Shown: positions 1-7,200 of the stretch, piece after piece
Layout: every line of letters begins with the position of its first letter
Position numbering within the stretch: position 1 is the stretch's first letter
Assembly: GCA_021780625.1 (NCBI GenBank)
Contig: JAJXYI010000123.1
Location: forward strand, 1-18,291
Reading direction: 5' to 3'
Length of the DNA stretch: 18,291 bases
Source of the DNA: a bacterium
GTDB taxonomy: Bacteria; Verrucomicrobiota; Verrucomicrobiae; Opitutales; Opitutaceae
Program-made: the position numbers and the translations under genes
Notes under the pieces: model-generated
Told to the model about the DNA's origin: nothing
The model's database searches: none
What the model saw: only the letters and a program-made list of their open reading frames with translations

Positions 1-596
1 GAAAAGACCGAATCGTAGTAGGCCTGCGCACCGGGCTTGGCCATGTCGACGCCGTACATATCCGGATTCCAAGGACAGGTGTGCACGCGGTCGGCGATGT
101 CGCGGGCGTGGTAGGGCGTGCCCAGGATGGGCAGGTTTTCCTCGACGGCCTGGCGTGGGATGCCACGCATCAGGTGGATGCCAAATTTCAGGCCCAGGCT
201 GTGCACGTACGCGGCGAGCGGAGCGAAGCCGCGTCCTCCGGCAGCGGACGGAAAGCGGGAAACCGCCGGGAGCAGGCGCCCGTAGCCGTCCATCGAGAGG
301 CGCGCGCCCTCCTTGTAGCTGTGTCCCTGCGCTCCGGCCTCGTACCACTGGATGTCGACCACGACGTATTGCCAGCCGTGTGACTTGAGCTCGCGCGCCA
401 TCACGTCGGCCTGCGCCTTGGCCTGCGCCTCCGTGACGCTCGTGCCGAAATTGTCCCAGCTGTTCCAGCCCATCGGCGGCGTGGGGGCCCAGGCGTGGAA
501 ATCGGAGGCCGCGGGAGCGGCCGTCATCCCGACGGGGAGCAGGCCGAGCGCGAGCGTGCACGCGAGGAATTTTGGAAACGACTTGGGGCGGGTCAT
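1..596 (-). CDS. GH27-type alpha-galactosidase, secreted (N-terminal part, cut by left edge)
   Basis: The first 198 codons of a glycoside hydrolase are visible; the 3' end lies outside the window. The ATG at 596 is followed by a basic stretch and a hydrophobic core (about residues 9-23), with probable signal peptidase cleavage after the alanines at 26-30, so the product is exported. The mature part opens with TPPMGWNSWDNFG (39-51), the hallmark start of the GH27 (beta/alpha)8 barrel. VVVDIQWYE (78-86) and FGIHLMRGIPRQAV (138-151) follow, as in bacterial GH27-like melibiases. Such enzymes release alpha-galactosyl residues from galactomannan or raffinose-type sugars. The catalytic aspartates lie downstream of the cut and cannot be checked, so substrate is family inference. 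It lies 151 bp downstream of the GH67 gene on the same strand, fitting a hemicellulose locus. Confidence 0.85.
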   Translation of the reverse strand, partial: MTRPKSFPKFLACTLALGLLPVGMTAAPAASDFHAWAPTPPMGWNSWDNFGTSVTEAQAKAQADVMARELKSHGWQYVVVDIQWYEAGAQGHSYKEGARLSMDGYGRLLPAVSRFPSAAGGRGFAPLAAYVHSLGLKFGIHLMRGIPRQAVEENLPILGTPYHARDIADRVHTCPWNPDMYGVDMAKPGAQAYYDSVF

Positions 597-638
597 GAGG
601 GGGGGCATGGCGCCAACAGCCTCCCAAGTTCAATCAAC

Positions 639-660
639 GGATTCAACCCGCGGTTGATCC
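639..660. promoter_or_regulatory. Inverted repeat between the GH67 and GH27 genes, possible operator
   Basis: In the 151-bp gap before the GH27 start, TCAACC and GGTTGA flank a 3-bp centre (643-657). The symmetry extends imperfectly outwards to GGATTCAACC and GGTTGATCC. No -35/-10 pair stands out nearby. The site could be an operator for a sugar-responsive repressor or simply a small mRNA hairpin. A related half-site occurs upstream of the GH67 gene (2933-2950). Confidence 0.3.
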
Positions 661-747
661 GATTCTGCGTGACCGAAAAGCGGCCTCGCGCTCCTCCCAC
701 ATTGTCCGGAGCCCCGGTGGAGGAATCGCGGCGATGCCGCTGCGACC

Positions 748-2850
748 TCAGAGTTCTCCCGGATTGCCGGGAGCCCAATGGATCTGGAGCGCCTCGAAGT
801 AGGCCAGGTCGTGCTTCGGAGGCTCCACTCCAGCCGGAAGCGGACGGTGCGAAAAGGTCTGGAAATAGAGCAGGCAGGCGTCGCGCCACCAGCAGGCGTC
901 GCGTTCCTGGATTTTCAAGAGGGAGGACACATGGTTGAAGGTTTCGGGGTCGATCTCGCCCTTCATGCTCGCCCATGTCTTCTGCCATGAGCGCACGTTG
1001 TCGACGCCGTGCTGGTAGTGCAGGCAGAGCTCGTCCCAGAGCGTGCGGCCGGAGCTCATGCGGTGGCCCCATGGCACGTGGTGAAACCACAGCAGGAACC
1101 GGTCGGGGCAGGTCGCGAGGTCCGCCCACTTCGCGGCGGCCTGGGGCGCGTACTGCGAGAGCGCGTTCGAGCCGGTCGCGGTGCGGTCGAAACCCAGGCC
1201 TTTTGCATCGGCCCGGTTGTAGTAGACCGGGTTCCAGTCCGCCCGCGACAGGTTGTCGACCCAGGGCCCCGGGCCGTAGTGGTTTCCCGTGGACATGATG
1301 TGGTGCAGGCCGAGAGGCATCTCGTAGTCGACCACGGTCTCGCGGGACTCGAGCAGCATCGGCACGAGCTTGCGGGCAATGTCGGGATTGGGACCGAAGG
1401 TCATCCGCGTCCACTCGCTGGCAATCTCCGCGGAGCTGACATCGTGATTCCATGCCAGGCGCCCGAAGGCATACCAGTTGGCCTGCGCGAGCGGATGGCC
1501 GGTCCAGTCGCGGTCCGTGCCGGTGTTGGCGACGCCGACCATCAGGCTGATCGGATTATGGTTCACCGAGCCGTCGACGATGCGACCGACGGTCGCGCCG
1601 GGACCAGGGCGGCAGGTGTCGGACTTGAGCACCTCACGCCACATTGGGGCGAGGAAGGCCAGGCAGGTGCCGTTGCCGAGGTATTCCTGGGTGATCTGGA
1701 CCTCGAGCCCGAGGTTGGTGCGCGGCATCGCGCCGAACAGCGGGTGGAAGGGCTCGCGCGGCTGGAAGTCGAGCGGACCGTTTTTGATCTGGATCACCAC
1801 GTTGTCGCGGAACTTTCCGTCGAGAGGCTGGAATTCGCTGTACGCCTGTTTGCAGCGATCCTCGGGATTCTTCGCGTCGTACACGAAGGCGCGCCACATC
1901 ACGATGCCACCGTGCGGCGCAAGGGCGTCCGCCAGCAGGTTTGCACCGTCGGCGTGGGTGCGCCCGTAGGTCTGCGGTCCGGGCTGGCCCTCGGAGTTCG
2001 CCTTCACGACAAAGCCGCCGAAATCGGGAATCAGACGGTAGATCTCGTCGACCTCGTTGCGCCACCAGGCCTTCACGGTCGGATCGAAGGGATCGGCTGT
2101 CTTCAAACCGCCGATTTCCACCGGCGCGGAGAAGCGCACGGCGAGGTAGACGTGGATGCCGTAGGGACGGAAGACGTCGGCGAGCGCGGCGACCTTCCTG
2201 AGCCAGGTGGGCGTGAGGATCAGCGGGTCGGCGTTGACGTTGTTCAGCACCGAGCCGTTGATCCCGATCGAGGCGCAGGCCCGCGCATAGTCGCGGTAGC
2301 GCGGCGAGAGGTAATCCGGCAGGACAAACCATTCCCAGAGCGAGAAACCGGCATAGCCGCGCTCGACCGTGCGGTTGAGGTTGTCCCAATGGCTCAGCAG
2401 CCGGTGGTTGATCTTCGGGGCGGACGAGAGATCGAGATGAGAAACGTCGTGCCCCAGCTGGATCTCGCGCAGCAGACGAAAGGCCCCGTACAGCGCCCCC
2501 ACGTCGCTGGGCGCGGAGATCGAAACCGATCCCGGCGCAGACCGCAGGGTGTACCCTTCGGTGCCCAACCCGGCCGGCGCGGGAGCGGGGGCCTTTTTGA
2601 CCACGAGGTTCGGCGCGGCTCCCAACAGGCCTCCGAGACCGCGGGTGAGTTCGTCGCGGGCCGCGGCGATCGTGGGAGACTCCACGCCGGTCGGCGTCAC
2701 CAGCACGACCCGCTGCGTGGCGGCGAGCGTCGCGGTGCGGTAGGCATCGTGGGTGATCCGATCGTAGCGAAGCCACAGACGATAGCCGTCGTCGGCGTGA
2801 ACCAGGGCAACACAGGCGAAAACAATGGGGAGCAGGCGGAGAAGTTTCAT
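748..2850 (-). CDS. Secreted alpha-glucuronidase, glycoside hydrolase family 67
   Basis: This 700-aa enzyme removes 4-O-methyl-glucuronic acid side chains from the non-reducing ends of xylo-oligosaccharides. I chose the ATG at 2850 because it begins a clean signal peptide (MKLLRLLPIVFACVALVHA, then DDGYRLWLRYD). An in-frame start at 2922 would bury that peptide behind 24 unlikely residues. The GH67 N-terminal domain covers roughly residues 20-150, then the catalytic barrel. KANSEGQPGP gives the general acid Glu287. NGPLDFQPREP gives Asp361 and TQEYLG gives Glu389, the pair acting as base; their spacing matches the Cellvibrio GlcA67A triad (292/365/393). Length is normal for the family. Many GH67 enzymes are cytoplasmic, so the signal peptide suggests periplasmic or surface action here. 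It is the first gene of a probable two-gene unit with the GH27 gene. Confidence 0.96.
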   Translation of the reverse strand: MKLLRLLPIVFACVALVHADDGYRLWLRYDRITHDAYRTATLAATQRVVLVTPTGVESPTIAAARDELTRGLGGLLGAAPNLVVKKAPAPAPAGLGTEGYTLRSAPGSVSISAPSDVGALYGAFRLLREIQLGHDVSHLDLSSAPKINHRLLSHWDNLNRTVERGYAGFSLWEWFVLPDYLSPRYRDYARACASIGINGSVLNNVNADPLILTPTWLRKVAALADVFRPYGIHVYLAVRFSAPVEIGGLKTADPFDPTVKAWWRNEVDEIYRLIPDFGGFVVKANSEGQPGPQTYGRTHADGANLLADALAPHGGIVMWRAFVYDAKNPEDRCKQAYSEFQPLDGKFRDNVVIQIKNGPLDFQPREPFHPLFGAMPRTNLGLEVQITQEYLGNGTCLAFLAPMWREVLKSDTCRPGPGATVGRIVDGSVNHNPISLMVGVANTGTDRDWTGHPLAQANWYAFGRLAWNHDVSSAEIASEWTRMTFGPNPDIARKLVPMLLESRETVVDYEMPLGLHHIMSTGNHYGPGPWVDNLSRADWNPVYYNRADAKGLGFDRTATGSNALSQYAPQAAAKWADLATCPDRFLLWFHHVPWGHRMSSGRTLWDELCLHYQHGVDNVRSWQKTWASMKGEIDPETFNHVSSLLKIQERDACWWRDACLLYFQTFSHRPLPAGVEPPKHDLAYFEALQIHWAPGNPGEL

Positions 2851-2889
2851 GGAGACGTGGGGACTACGCGGTTGCGGGGGAATCGCATC

Positions 2890-2901
2890 GATTGGCCAAT
2901 C
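2890..2901. promoter_or_regulatory. Perfect 12-bp palindrome upstream of the GH67 gene
   Basis: GATTGGCCAATC reads identically on both strands and sits 40-51 bp upstream of the alpha-glucuronidase start, where a repressor or activator site would be expected. Even-length palindromes of this kind are typical of LacI-type and similar sugar regulators, but no regulator gene is present in the window to pair with it. Function is inferred only from position and symmetry. Confidence 0.3.
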
Positions 2902-2932
2902 CCAAATGCAGCGGGATGCCAACCCTTCTTCT

Positions 2933-2950
2933 GGTTAACCGTTGAATCCG
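2933..2950. promoter_or_regulatory. GGTTAACC palindrome with adjacent GTTGAATCCG, possible second copy of the glycosidase operator
   Basis: GGTTAACC (2933-2940) is a perfect palindrome directly joined to GTTGAATCCG (2941-2950). That decamer also occurs, in opposite orientation, within the inverted repeat ahead of the GH27 gene (638-647). Read on the minus strand the site is CGGATTCAAC followed by GGTTAACC. Ahead of GH27 the plus strand reads CGGATTCAAC, four bases, then GGTTGATCC. The match could reflect one regulator acting on both glycosidase genes, or chance. Confidence 0.25.
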
Positions 2951-2959
2951 CATAGCGCC

Positions 2960-2997
2960 GTGCCGGAGGCGGGGACGATGCTCCCAGCCTCCGGCAC
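2960..2997 (+). promoter_or_regulatory. GC-rich 11-bp inverted repeat in the rlmF upstream region
   Basis: GTGCCGGAGGC (2960-2970) is perfectly complementary to GCCTCCGGCAC (2987-2997), with a 16-nt loop in which GGGG can partly pair with TCCC. It would form a very stable hairpin about 67 nt before the rlmF ATG if transcription starts upstream of it. No T-tract follows on either strand and no gene ends here, so a terminator is unlikely. It could be a leader structure or a binding site between the divergent rlmF and GH67 genes. Confidence 0.4.
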
Positions 2998-3064
2998 GAT
3001 CGAAAAATCACGCTTTGCCGATTGCCCAGCCGCCAATTCATGCGACGCTCCCCCTGCGAATCCC

Positions 3065-3997
3065 ATGGCGAAAACGTCGTCCCCTTCCTCCGCCACTGAT
3101 AAAGCCGGCCTGCATCCGAGAAATCGGCATCGCCTGGGCTACGATTTCGCGCGCCTCACCAAAGCGAGCCCGGAACTCGCGGGCTTTGTGAAACCCTCGC
3201 CCGCCGGCACACCCTCCATCGACTTCGCGAATCCCCGCGCCGTGCTCGCGCTCAACCGCGCCCTGCTGCTCGCCGACTACGGGATCAGGGTCTGGGAGTT
3301 TCCCGAAGGATTTCTTTGCCCGCCCATCCCGGGCCGCGTCGATTACCTGCACGTCATGGCCGACTTGCTTGCGGAAAACCAGCCGGCCGGCATTCCGCGC
3401 GGCAAGGGTGTTCGGGTGCTCGATGTCGGCGTGGGAGCCAGCTGCATCTATCCGATCCTGGGACGGGCCGAGTACGGCTGGTCCTTTGTGGGAACCGACA
3501 TCGACCCCACCGCACTCGCGGCGGCGCGAAAAATCGTCCACTCGAATTCCCTCCTTCACGGTTTCGTCGAGCTCCGCCACCAGACCTCTCGCCTCCAGAC
3601 CTTTCAAAACGTCACCCAACCCGGCGAACAGTTTGCCTTCTCGCTGTGCAATCCCCCCTTCCACGCCGACGCCGGCGACGCAGCCGAGGGAAACTTGCGC
3701 AAACTGCGCCACCTCGCGGGCCGCACGCTGCCACGCGACACTCCGGTCGTCATGAATTTTGGCGGACGCAGCAGCGAATTGATCAGTCAGGGCGGCGAAA
3801 TCGGGTTCGCAACCCGCATGATCGCCCAAAGTGCCCGCCTCCCCTCCCTTTGCGGCTGGTTCTCTTGCCTGATCTCCAAGAGCGAACACCTGCCCGCCAT
3901 CGAATCCGCGCTCAAGTCCGCAAAAGTCATCGAGCACCGCACCATCCCCATGGCCCAGGGACAGAAGAAAAGCCGCATCGTTGCCTGGCGATTTTAG
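3065..3997 (+). CDS. rlmF: 23S rRNA (adenine(1618)-N6)-methyltransferase
   Basis: The 310-aa product uses S-adenosylmethionine to methylate N6 of A1618 in 23S rRNA. Its length is close to E. coli RlmF (308 aa) and the conserved blocks fall in order. These are GLHPRNRH near the N-terminus (15-22), SIDFANP (51-57), GFLCPPIPGRVDY (82-94), the SAM-binding VLDVGVGASCIYP (118-130), the catalytic NPPF tetrad (196-199), MNFGG and a C-terminal MAQGQKKSR. The frame stays open back to a TTG at 2942, but that extension crosses a hairpin and has no family counterpart, so the ATG at 3065 is preferred; no clear Shine-Dalgarno sequence precedes it. It is the only plus-strand gene here, divergent from the GH67 gene and convergent with the exporter permease 26 bp away. 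Confidence 0.95.
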   Translation: MAKTSSPSSATDKAGLHPRNRHRLGYDFARLTKASPELAGFVKPSPAGTPSIDFANPRAVLALNRALLLADYGIRVWEFPEGFLCPPIPGRVDYLHVMADLLAENQPAGIPRGKGVRVLDVGVGASCIYPILGRAEYGWSFVGTDIDPTALAAARKIVHSNSLLHGFVELRHQTSRLQTFQNVTQPGEQFAFSLCNPPFHADAGDAAEGNLRKLRHLAGRTLPRDTPVVMNFGGRSSELISQGGEIGFATRMIAQSARLPSLCGWFSCLISKSEHLPAIESALKSAKVIEHRTIPMAQGQKKSRIVAWRF

Positions 3998-4000
3998 CCT

Positions 4001-4022
4001 GGCGACGGCGCGCCGCTGCGCC
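4001..4022. terminator. Imperfect GC hairpin in the convergent gap (weak terminator candidate)
   Basis: The 26 bp between the converging stop codons of rlmF and the permease gene hold GGCG and CGG arms that can pair with CCG and CGCC around a CGCG loop, with a small bulge. A shared bidirectional terminator is expected at such a place. However, there is no T-run on either strand, so intrinsic termination would be weak. Confidence 0.25.
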
Positions 4023-4023
4023 C

Positions 4024-5136
4024 CTACAGCGTTCTTCGGAACAACAGGGTCGCGATCCCGAGCGCAACCATCGAGAAGCAGACCAGGAACAACAGGTCAG
4101 GAGCCACCGCGAGCAGGCTCGTGTTCTTCAGGAGCAATTCCTTGAATCCGTGCACCGCATACGTGAAGGGGTTGATCGTCGTCATCACCCGCATCCACGC
4201 CGGAAAGGCGTTGATCGGGTACACCGCGCCGCTCGGGAAAAACAGCACGGTGTTGAGCATGCCGAAAATCGCCCGCGGCAGCAGCGGGTCGTTCACACGC
4301 ACGACAATCAGGAACATCATGCTGATCAGCGCCAGCGCGGTAGCCACCACCAACAGGAACAGTCGCGCAAGCCGAAGCACGCTGAAGGGATCCGGAATCC
4401 CCGCGATCAGCGAACCCAGAGTCACCAGCACCATTCCCGAGAGCACAGCCTTCATCACCCCCGAAAGGTTGAAGCCAAGGATCAGCTCAAACTTGCCAAT
4501 CGGGGTCACCAGATACCCCTCGTGCAGGCCACGCGCCTTGTCGTCGATGAAGATGATCCCTCCCCCGATCATCGCCGAGATGAAGATCGCCAGCACAATC
4601 GTGCCCGGCAGCAGGTACTGGATGTACGGCACGTACGGATAAATTTCCACGACCGACAAGGTCGCCTGCGACACCAGCCGCGGCGCCGGCACCGCGGCCC
4701 CAAAGGCCGTGAGCATCTGCTGGAGCGCCCCCCCGAGCGCCGACGACGAGAACTGGTCCGTGTTGTCTTCCATCAGCGCCACAGTCGGCGAAACCCCGTC
4801 ATGCAGTTGGCGCGAAAAATTCGGAGGAATGTTGAGCACGCCGTTCAGACGCCCCTCCCGCAGGTCGCGCATGGCCGCGCCGAGATCCGTGTACGTCGTC
4901 GTCTGGAACGTGCGCGCATTGGCCGCAACCGCCTGGCACATCTCGCGCAGCTTCACCGCCGCAAGGCTGTGGTCCTGATCTACCAGGCCCAGCCGCAGGT
5001 TCTTCACGTGACCGCCAAACGCATAGCCCAGGAAGATCAGTTGCACGAGCGGCATGACTAGCGACATCGCGATCAGCGCCGGACTCCGGCGGAAACGGCG
5101 CAGGTCGCGCTCGATGATGGCCCAGATTCGGATCAT
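4024..5136 (-). CDS. ABC-2 type exporter permease (DrrB/YbhS-like)
   Basis: This 370-aa inner-membrane subunit forms the export path of an ABC transporter. The N-terminus MIRIWAIIERDLRRFRRSP is the usual cytoplasmic elbow helix and is followed by a first membrane segment (about 20-40). A large extracytoplasmic domain spans about 45-165. Five more hydrophobic segments then lie near 171-197, 229-247, 255-278, 289-308 and 341-366, the standard ABC2 layout. The start lies 10 bp after the stop of the ATPase gene, so the two are almost certainly co-translated and work as a pair. It is the last gene of the tetR operon. Only one permease gene is present, so a homodimer is likely, unlike the paired YbhS/YbhR of E. 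coli. The substrate is unknown; drug or xenobiotic export is family inference. Confidence 0.9.
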   Translation of the reverse strand: MIRIWAIIERDLRRFRRSPALIAMSLVMPLVQLIFLGYAFGGHVKNLRLGLVDQDHSLAAVKLREMCQAVAANARTFQTTTYTDLGAAMRDLREGRLNGVLNIPPNFSRQLHDGVSPTVALMEDNTDQFSSSALGGALQQMLTAFGAAVPAPRLVSQATLSVVEIYPYVPYIQYLLPGTIVLAIFISAMIGGGIIFIDDKARGLHEGYLVTPIGKFELILGFNLSGVMKAVLSGMVLVTLGSLIAGIPDPFSVLRLARLFLLVVATALALISMMFLIVVRVNDPLLPRAIFGMLNTVLFFPSGAVYPINAFPAWMRVMTTINPFTYAVHGFKELLLKNTSLLAVAPDLLFLVCFSMVALGIATLLFRRTL

Positions 5137-5146
5137 GGCTCGGGTT

Positions 5147-6136
5147 TCAGTTGGGCGCCCGCCTCATCACAAACTGCCGCGGCGCCGGCGCCTGCAGCGC
5201 ATCGCGAAGTTGATGGCCCGTGTAATGCATGAATACGTCGTCGAGCGTCGTGCTCTGCACCGAGAGCGAGGCCAGACTCAAGCCCGCGGCCCGCGTCGCC
5301 TCCATGAGCGCCGTGATCGTCGCCGGCCCGTTGTTCGACGAGAGGCGAAACACCGGCGGCACGGCCTTCAATTCCGCAACCTCGGGCAACCCACGCAGCA
5401 CCGCCTCCCAGCCCTCGGGAATCGCCGAAAAGCTCGCCTCGATGACGTTACGCCCAGGGATCGACGCCTTCAGCCGCAGCGGCGAGTCCAACGCCACGAG
5501 CTTGCCATGGTCCACAATCGCAATGCGGTCGCACAGTTTGTCGGCCTCATCCATGTAATGCGTGGTCACGATGATCGTCAGATCCCGCTCCCGCTTGAGC
5601 TTCACCAGCATCTCCCAGACCGCCGTGCGCGACACCGGATCGAGTCCGGTGGTCGGTTCGTCGAGGAAGAAGATCTTCGGCTTGTGCACCAGTCCACGCG
5701 CAATCTCAAGGCGGCGGCGCATGCCGCCCGAAAACATCTTCAGGGGCTTGTCGCGCCACTGCACGAGGTCCACCGCCTCCAGCAGCTCGTCCGTCGTCGC
5801 TCGGCTCTTCGACGGCGGGATGCCGTAAAGCTGGGCGTAAATGCGCATGTTTTCGTCGGCGCTCAGGTCGAGATCCGACGTCATCGCCTGCGGGATGACC
5901 CCGATCGACTTGCGCACCGCGTTGGGCTCGCGAACAATGTCGTGTCCGTTGACCAGCGCCGTCCCCTCCGTCGGCGGAACGATCGTCGTGAGCATCCGCA
6001 GCAGCGTCGACTTGCCCGCTCCATTGGGCCCCAAAAGGCCAAAGACCTCGCCGTGGGCGACGGTGAAATCCAAATGGTCGACGGCGCAAAAGTCGCCGAA
6101 ACGCTTGGTGAGATTCCTGACCTGGACGTCGGACAT
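5147..6136 (-). CDS. ABC exporter ATP-binding subunit (DrrA/YbhF-like)
   Basis: This 329-aa protein carries one nucleotide-binding domain that powers the adjoining permease. Walker A is GPNGAGKST (36-44), the Q-loop glutamine is in GVIPQ (79-83), and the signature is FSGGMRRRLEIARG (135-148). Walker B is IFFLDEP (155-161), with the D-loop and switch histidine in TTHYMDEADK (His193). The C-terminal ~100 residues form the extra domain seen in DrrA-type drug-export ATPases and end in the typical TTLDDVFMHYTG stretch. E. coli YbhF has two fused ATPase domains; this protein has one, so the active transporter should contain two copies. The gene begins 17 bp after the adaptor gene and ends 10 bp before the permease gene. 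Confidence 0.94.
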   Translation of the reverse strand: MSDVQVRNLTKRFGDFCAVDHLDFTVAHGEVFGLLGPNGAGKSTLLRMLTTIVPPTEGTALVNGHDIVREPNAVRKSIGVIPQAMTSDLDLSADENMRIYAQLYGIPPSKSRATTDELLEAVDLVQWRDKPLKMFSGGMRRRLEIARGLVHKPKIFFLDEPTTGLDPVSRTAVWEMLVKLKRERDLTIIVTTHYMDEADKLCDRIAIVDHGKLVALDSPLRLKASIPGRNVIEASFSAIPEGWEAVLRGLPEVAELKAVPPVFRLSSNNGPATITALMEATRAAGLSLASLSVQSTTLDDVFMHYTGHQLRDALQAPAPRQFVMRRAPN

Positions 6137-6153
6137 GGCTGGGCGGGGGGCGC

Positions 6154-7200
6154 TCAGGGCCGGAACGGCAGCTCCACGTAGGCGGTCATGCCGACGGCCA
6201 GCGCCCGGTCGCGATTGTCGCAGCGCAGACGCACTTCAAAGGTCTTGATGTCGCGCTTGGTGCGGCTGACGTCGCGCTGCGTCGCATAGTCAGCGTCGAC
6301 TCCCCGGAAAAATACCGTGCCCGTGCGCTCGGCGCCCGACGGCAGTCGGACGGTGAATTTGTCGCCAAGGTGAATGCGGTCGATGTAGGACTCCTCAATG
6401 TCCGCGCGCACCCACAGGTTGTCGGGATTGATCAGAGTCACGATCGCCTGGCCCGGGTTGACGACCTCGCCCCGGAGGGCGGCGCGTATGTCAACCACTC
6501 CGTCGATCGGTGCGCGGATTTCCGTGTACCCGGCCTGCACCTTGGCCTTGTCGCGCTGGGCCTCGGCCGCCGCAAGCTGCTCGCGGCTGGCATCGAGCGC
6601 TGCGCGACGCATCGCCACGCCCTCCGACCCCGCCTTGGCGAGCGCGACTTGAGCTTCGGCGGCCGCGACCAGTTTGTGCGCCGCGGCGACCCGGGCGCTG
6701 GCCGCGTCGAAACTCGTGCGCGCCTGATCCAGATCCTGCTCCGAATTCGCCCCCTGCCTGCGAAGGCTCCGGGCCCTTTGAAAGGTGAGCTGTTGGATCT
6801 CCAGATCCGCTTCCGCCTGCTGAGTCTGGGCGTGCGCCACCGCGAGATTGGCCTCCGCCTGGACAATCTGCTGACGCGTCATCTCCTCCTGCAGCCGCAG
6901 GTCGGCCTGCGCCTGCGCCACCTGCGCCGCCGCCGCCCGCGCGGCGTTTTCATAAAACGAGAGGGCGGCCTGCCACTCCGCCGGCGCGATCAGCGCCACA
7001 AGCTGGCCTCGCTTCACCGTGTCGCCCTGCCGTACCTTCAGCTCCTGCAACCGCCCCTGAACCTCGCTGCTGACCACGACCTCGTCGGTCGTGACGATTC
7101 CCGTCAGCACAAAGGGCCGGAAGTGCAGTTTCAAGGAGACGAGCACAACGGCCGCCACCGCGGCCGCGAGAATGACTTGGACGACGCGCTTTCGTTTCAT
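6154..7200 (-). CDS. HlyD/EmrA-like periplasmic adaptor (membrane fusion protein)
   Basis: This 348-aa adaptor links an inner-membrane exporter to an outer-membrane channel. A single N-terminal membrane anchor (about 7-23) precedes the first half of a biotinyl-lipoyl domain (about 30-75, VVVSSEVQGRLQELKVRQGDTVKRGQLVALI). A long Ala/Gln-rich coiled-coil hairpin follows (about 80-220), then the second lipoyl half (GYTEIRAPIDGVVDIRA) and a beta-barrel tail. Its ATG overlaps the tetR stop as ATGA, indicating translational coupling. In YbhG-type systems such an adaptor works with an ABC-2 exporter and TolC. No outer-membrane channel is encoded here, so one elsewhere in the genome must be assumed. 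Its presence implies a two-membrane cell envelope. Confidence 0.93.
   Translation of the reverse strand: MKRKRVVQVILAAAVAAVVLVSLKLHFRPFVLTGIVTTDEVVVSSEVQGRLQELKVRQGDTVKRGQLVALIAPAEWQAALSFYENAARAAAAQVAQAQADLRLQEEMTRQQIVQAEANLAVAHAQTQQAEADLEIQQLTFQRARSLRRQGANSEQDLDQARTSFDAASARVAAAHKLVAAAEAQVALAKAGSEGVAMRRAALDASREQLAAAEAQRDKAKVQAGYTEIRAPIDGVVDIRAALRGEVVNPGQAIVTLINPDNLWVRADIEESYIDRIHLGDKFTVRLPSGAERTGTVFFRGVDADYATQRDVSRTKRDIKTFEVRLRCDNRDRALAVGMTAYVELPFRP

Noticed and set aside
1009..2955. Long plus-strand open frame (648 codons) opposite the GH67 gene
   Set aside because: It lies antisense to a gene with complete family motifs. Its translation is Arg/Gly/Val/Asp-rich without recognisable domains, as expected for the shadow frame of GC-rich coding DNA.
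2942..3064. N-terminal extension of RlmF from a TTG start
   Set aside because: The extra 41 residues have no counterpart in RlmF, the region contains the GC hairpin and other non-coding signals, and the ATG at 3065 gives the family's normal length.
3316..5061. Plus-strand open frame spanning the end of rlmF and the antisense of the permease gene
   Set aside because: It is out of frame with rlmF and crosses the convergent gene boundary. The translation is Arg/His/Pro-rich low complexity, so it is not a gene.
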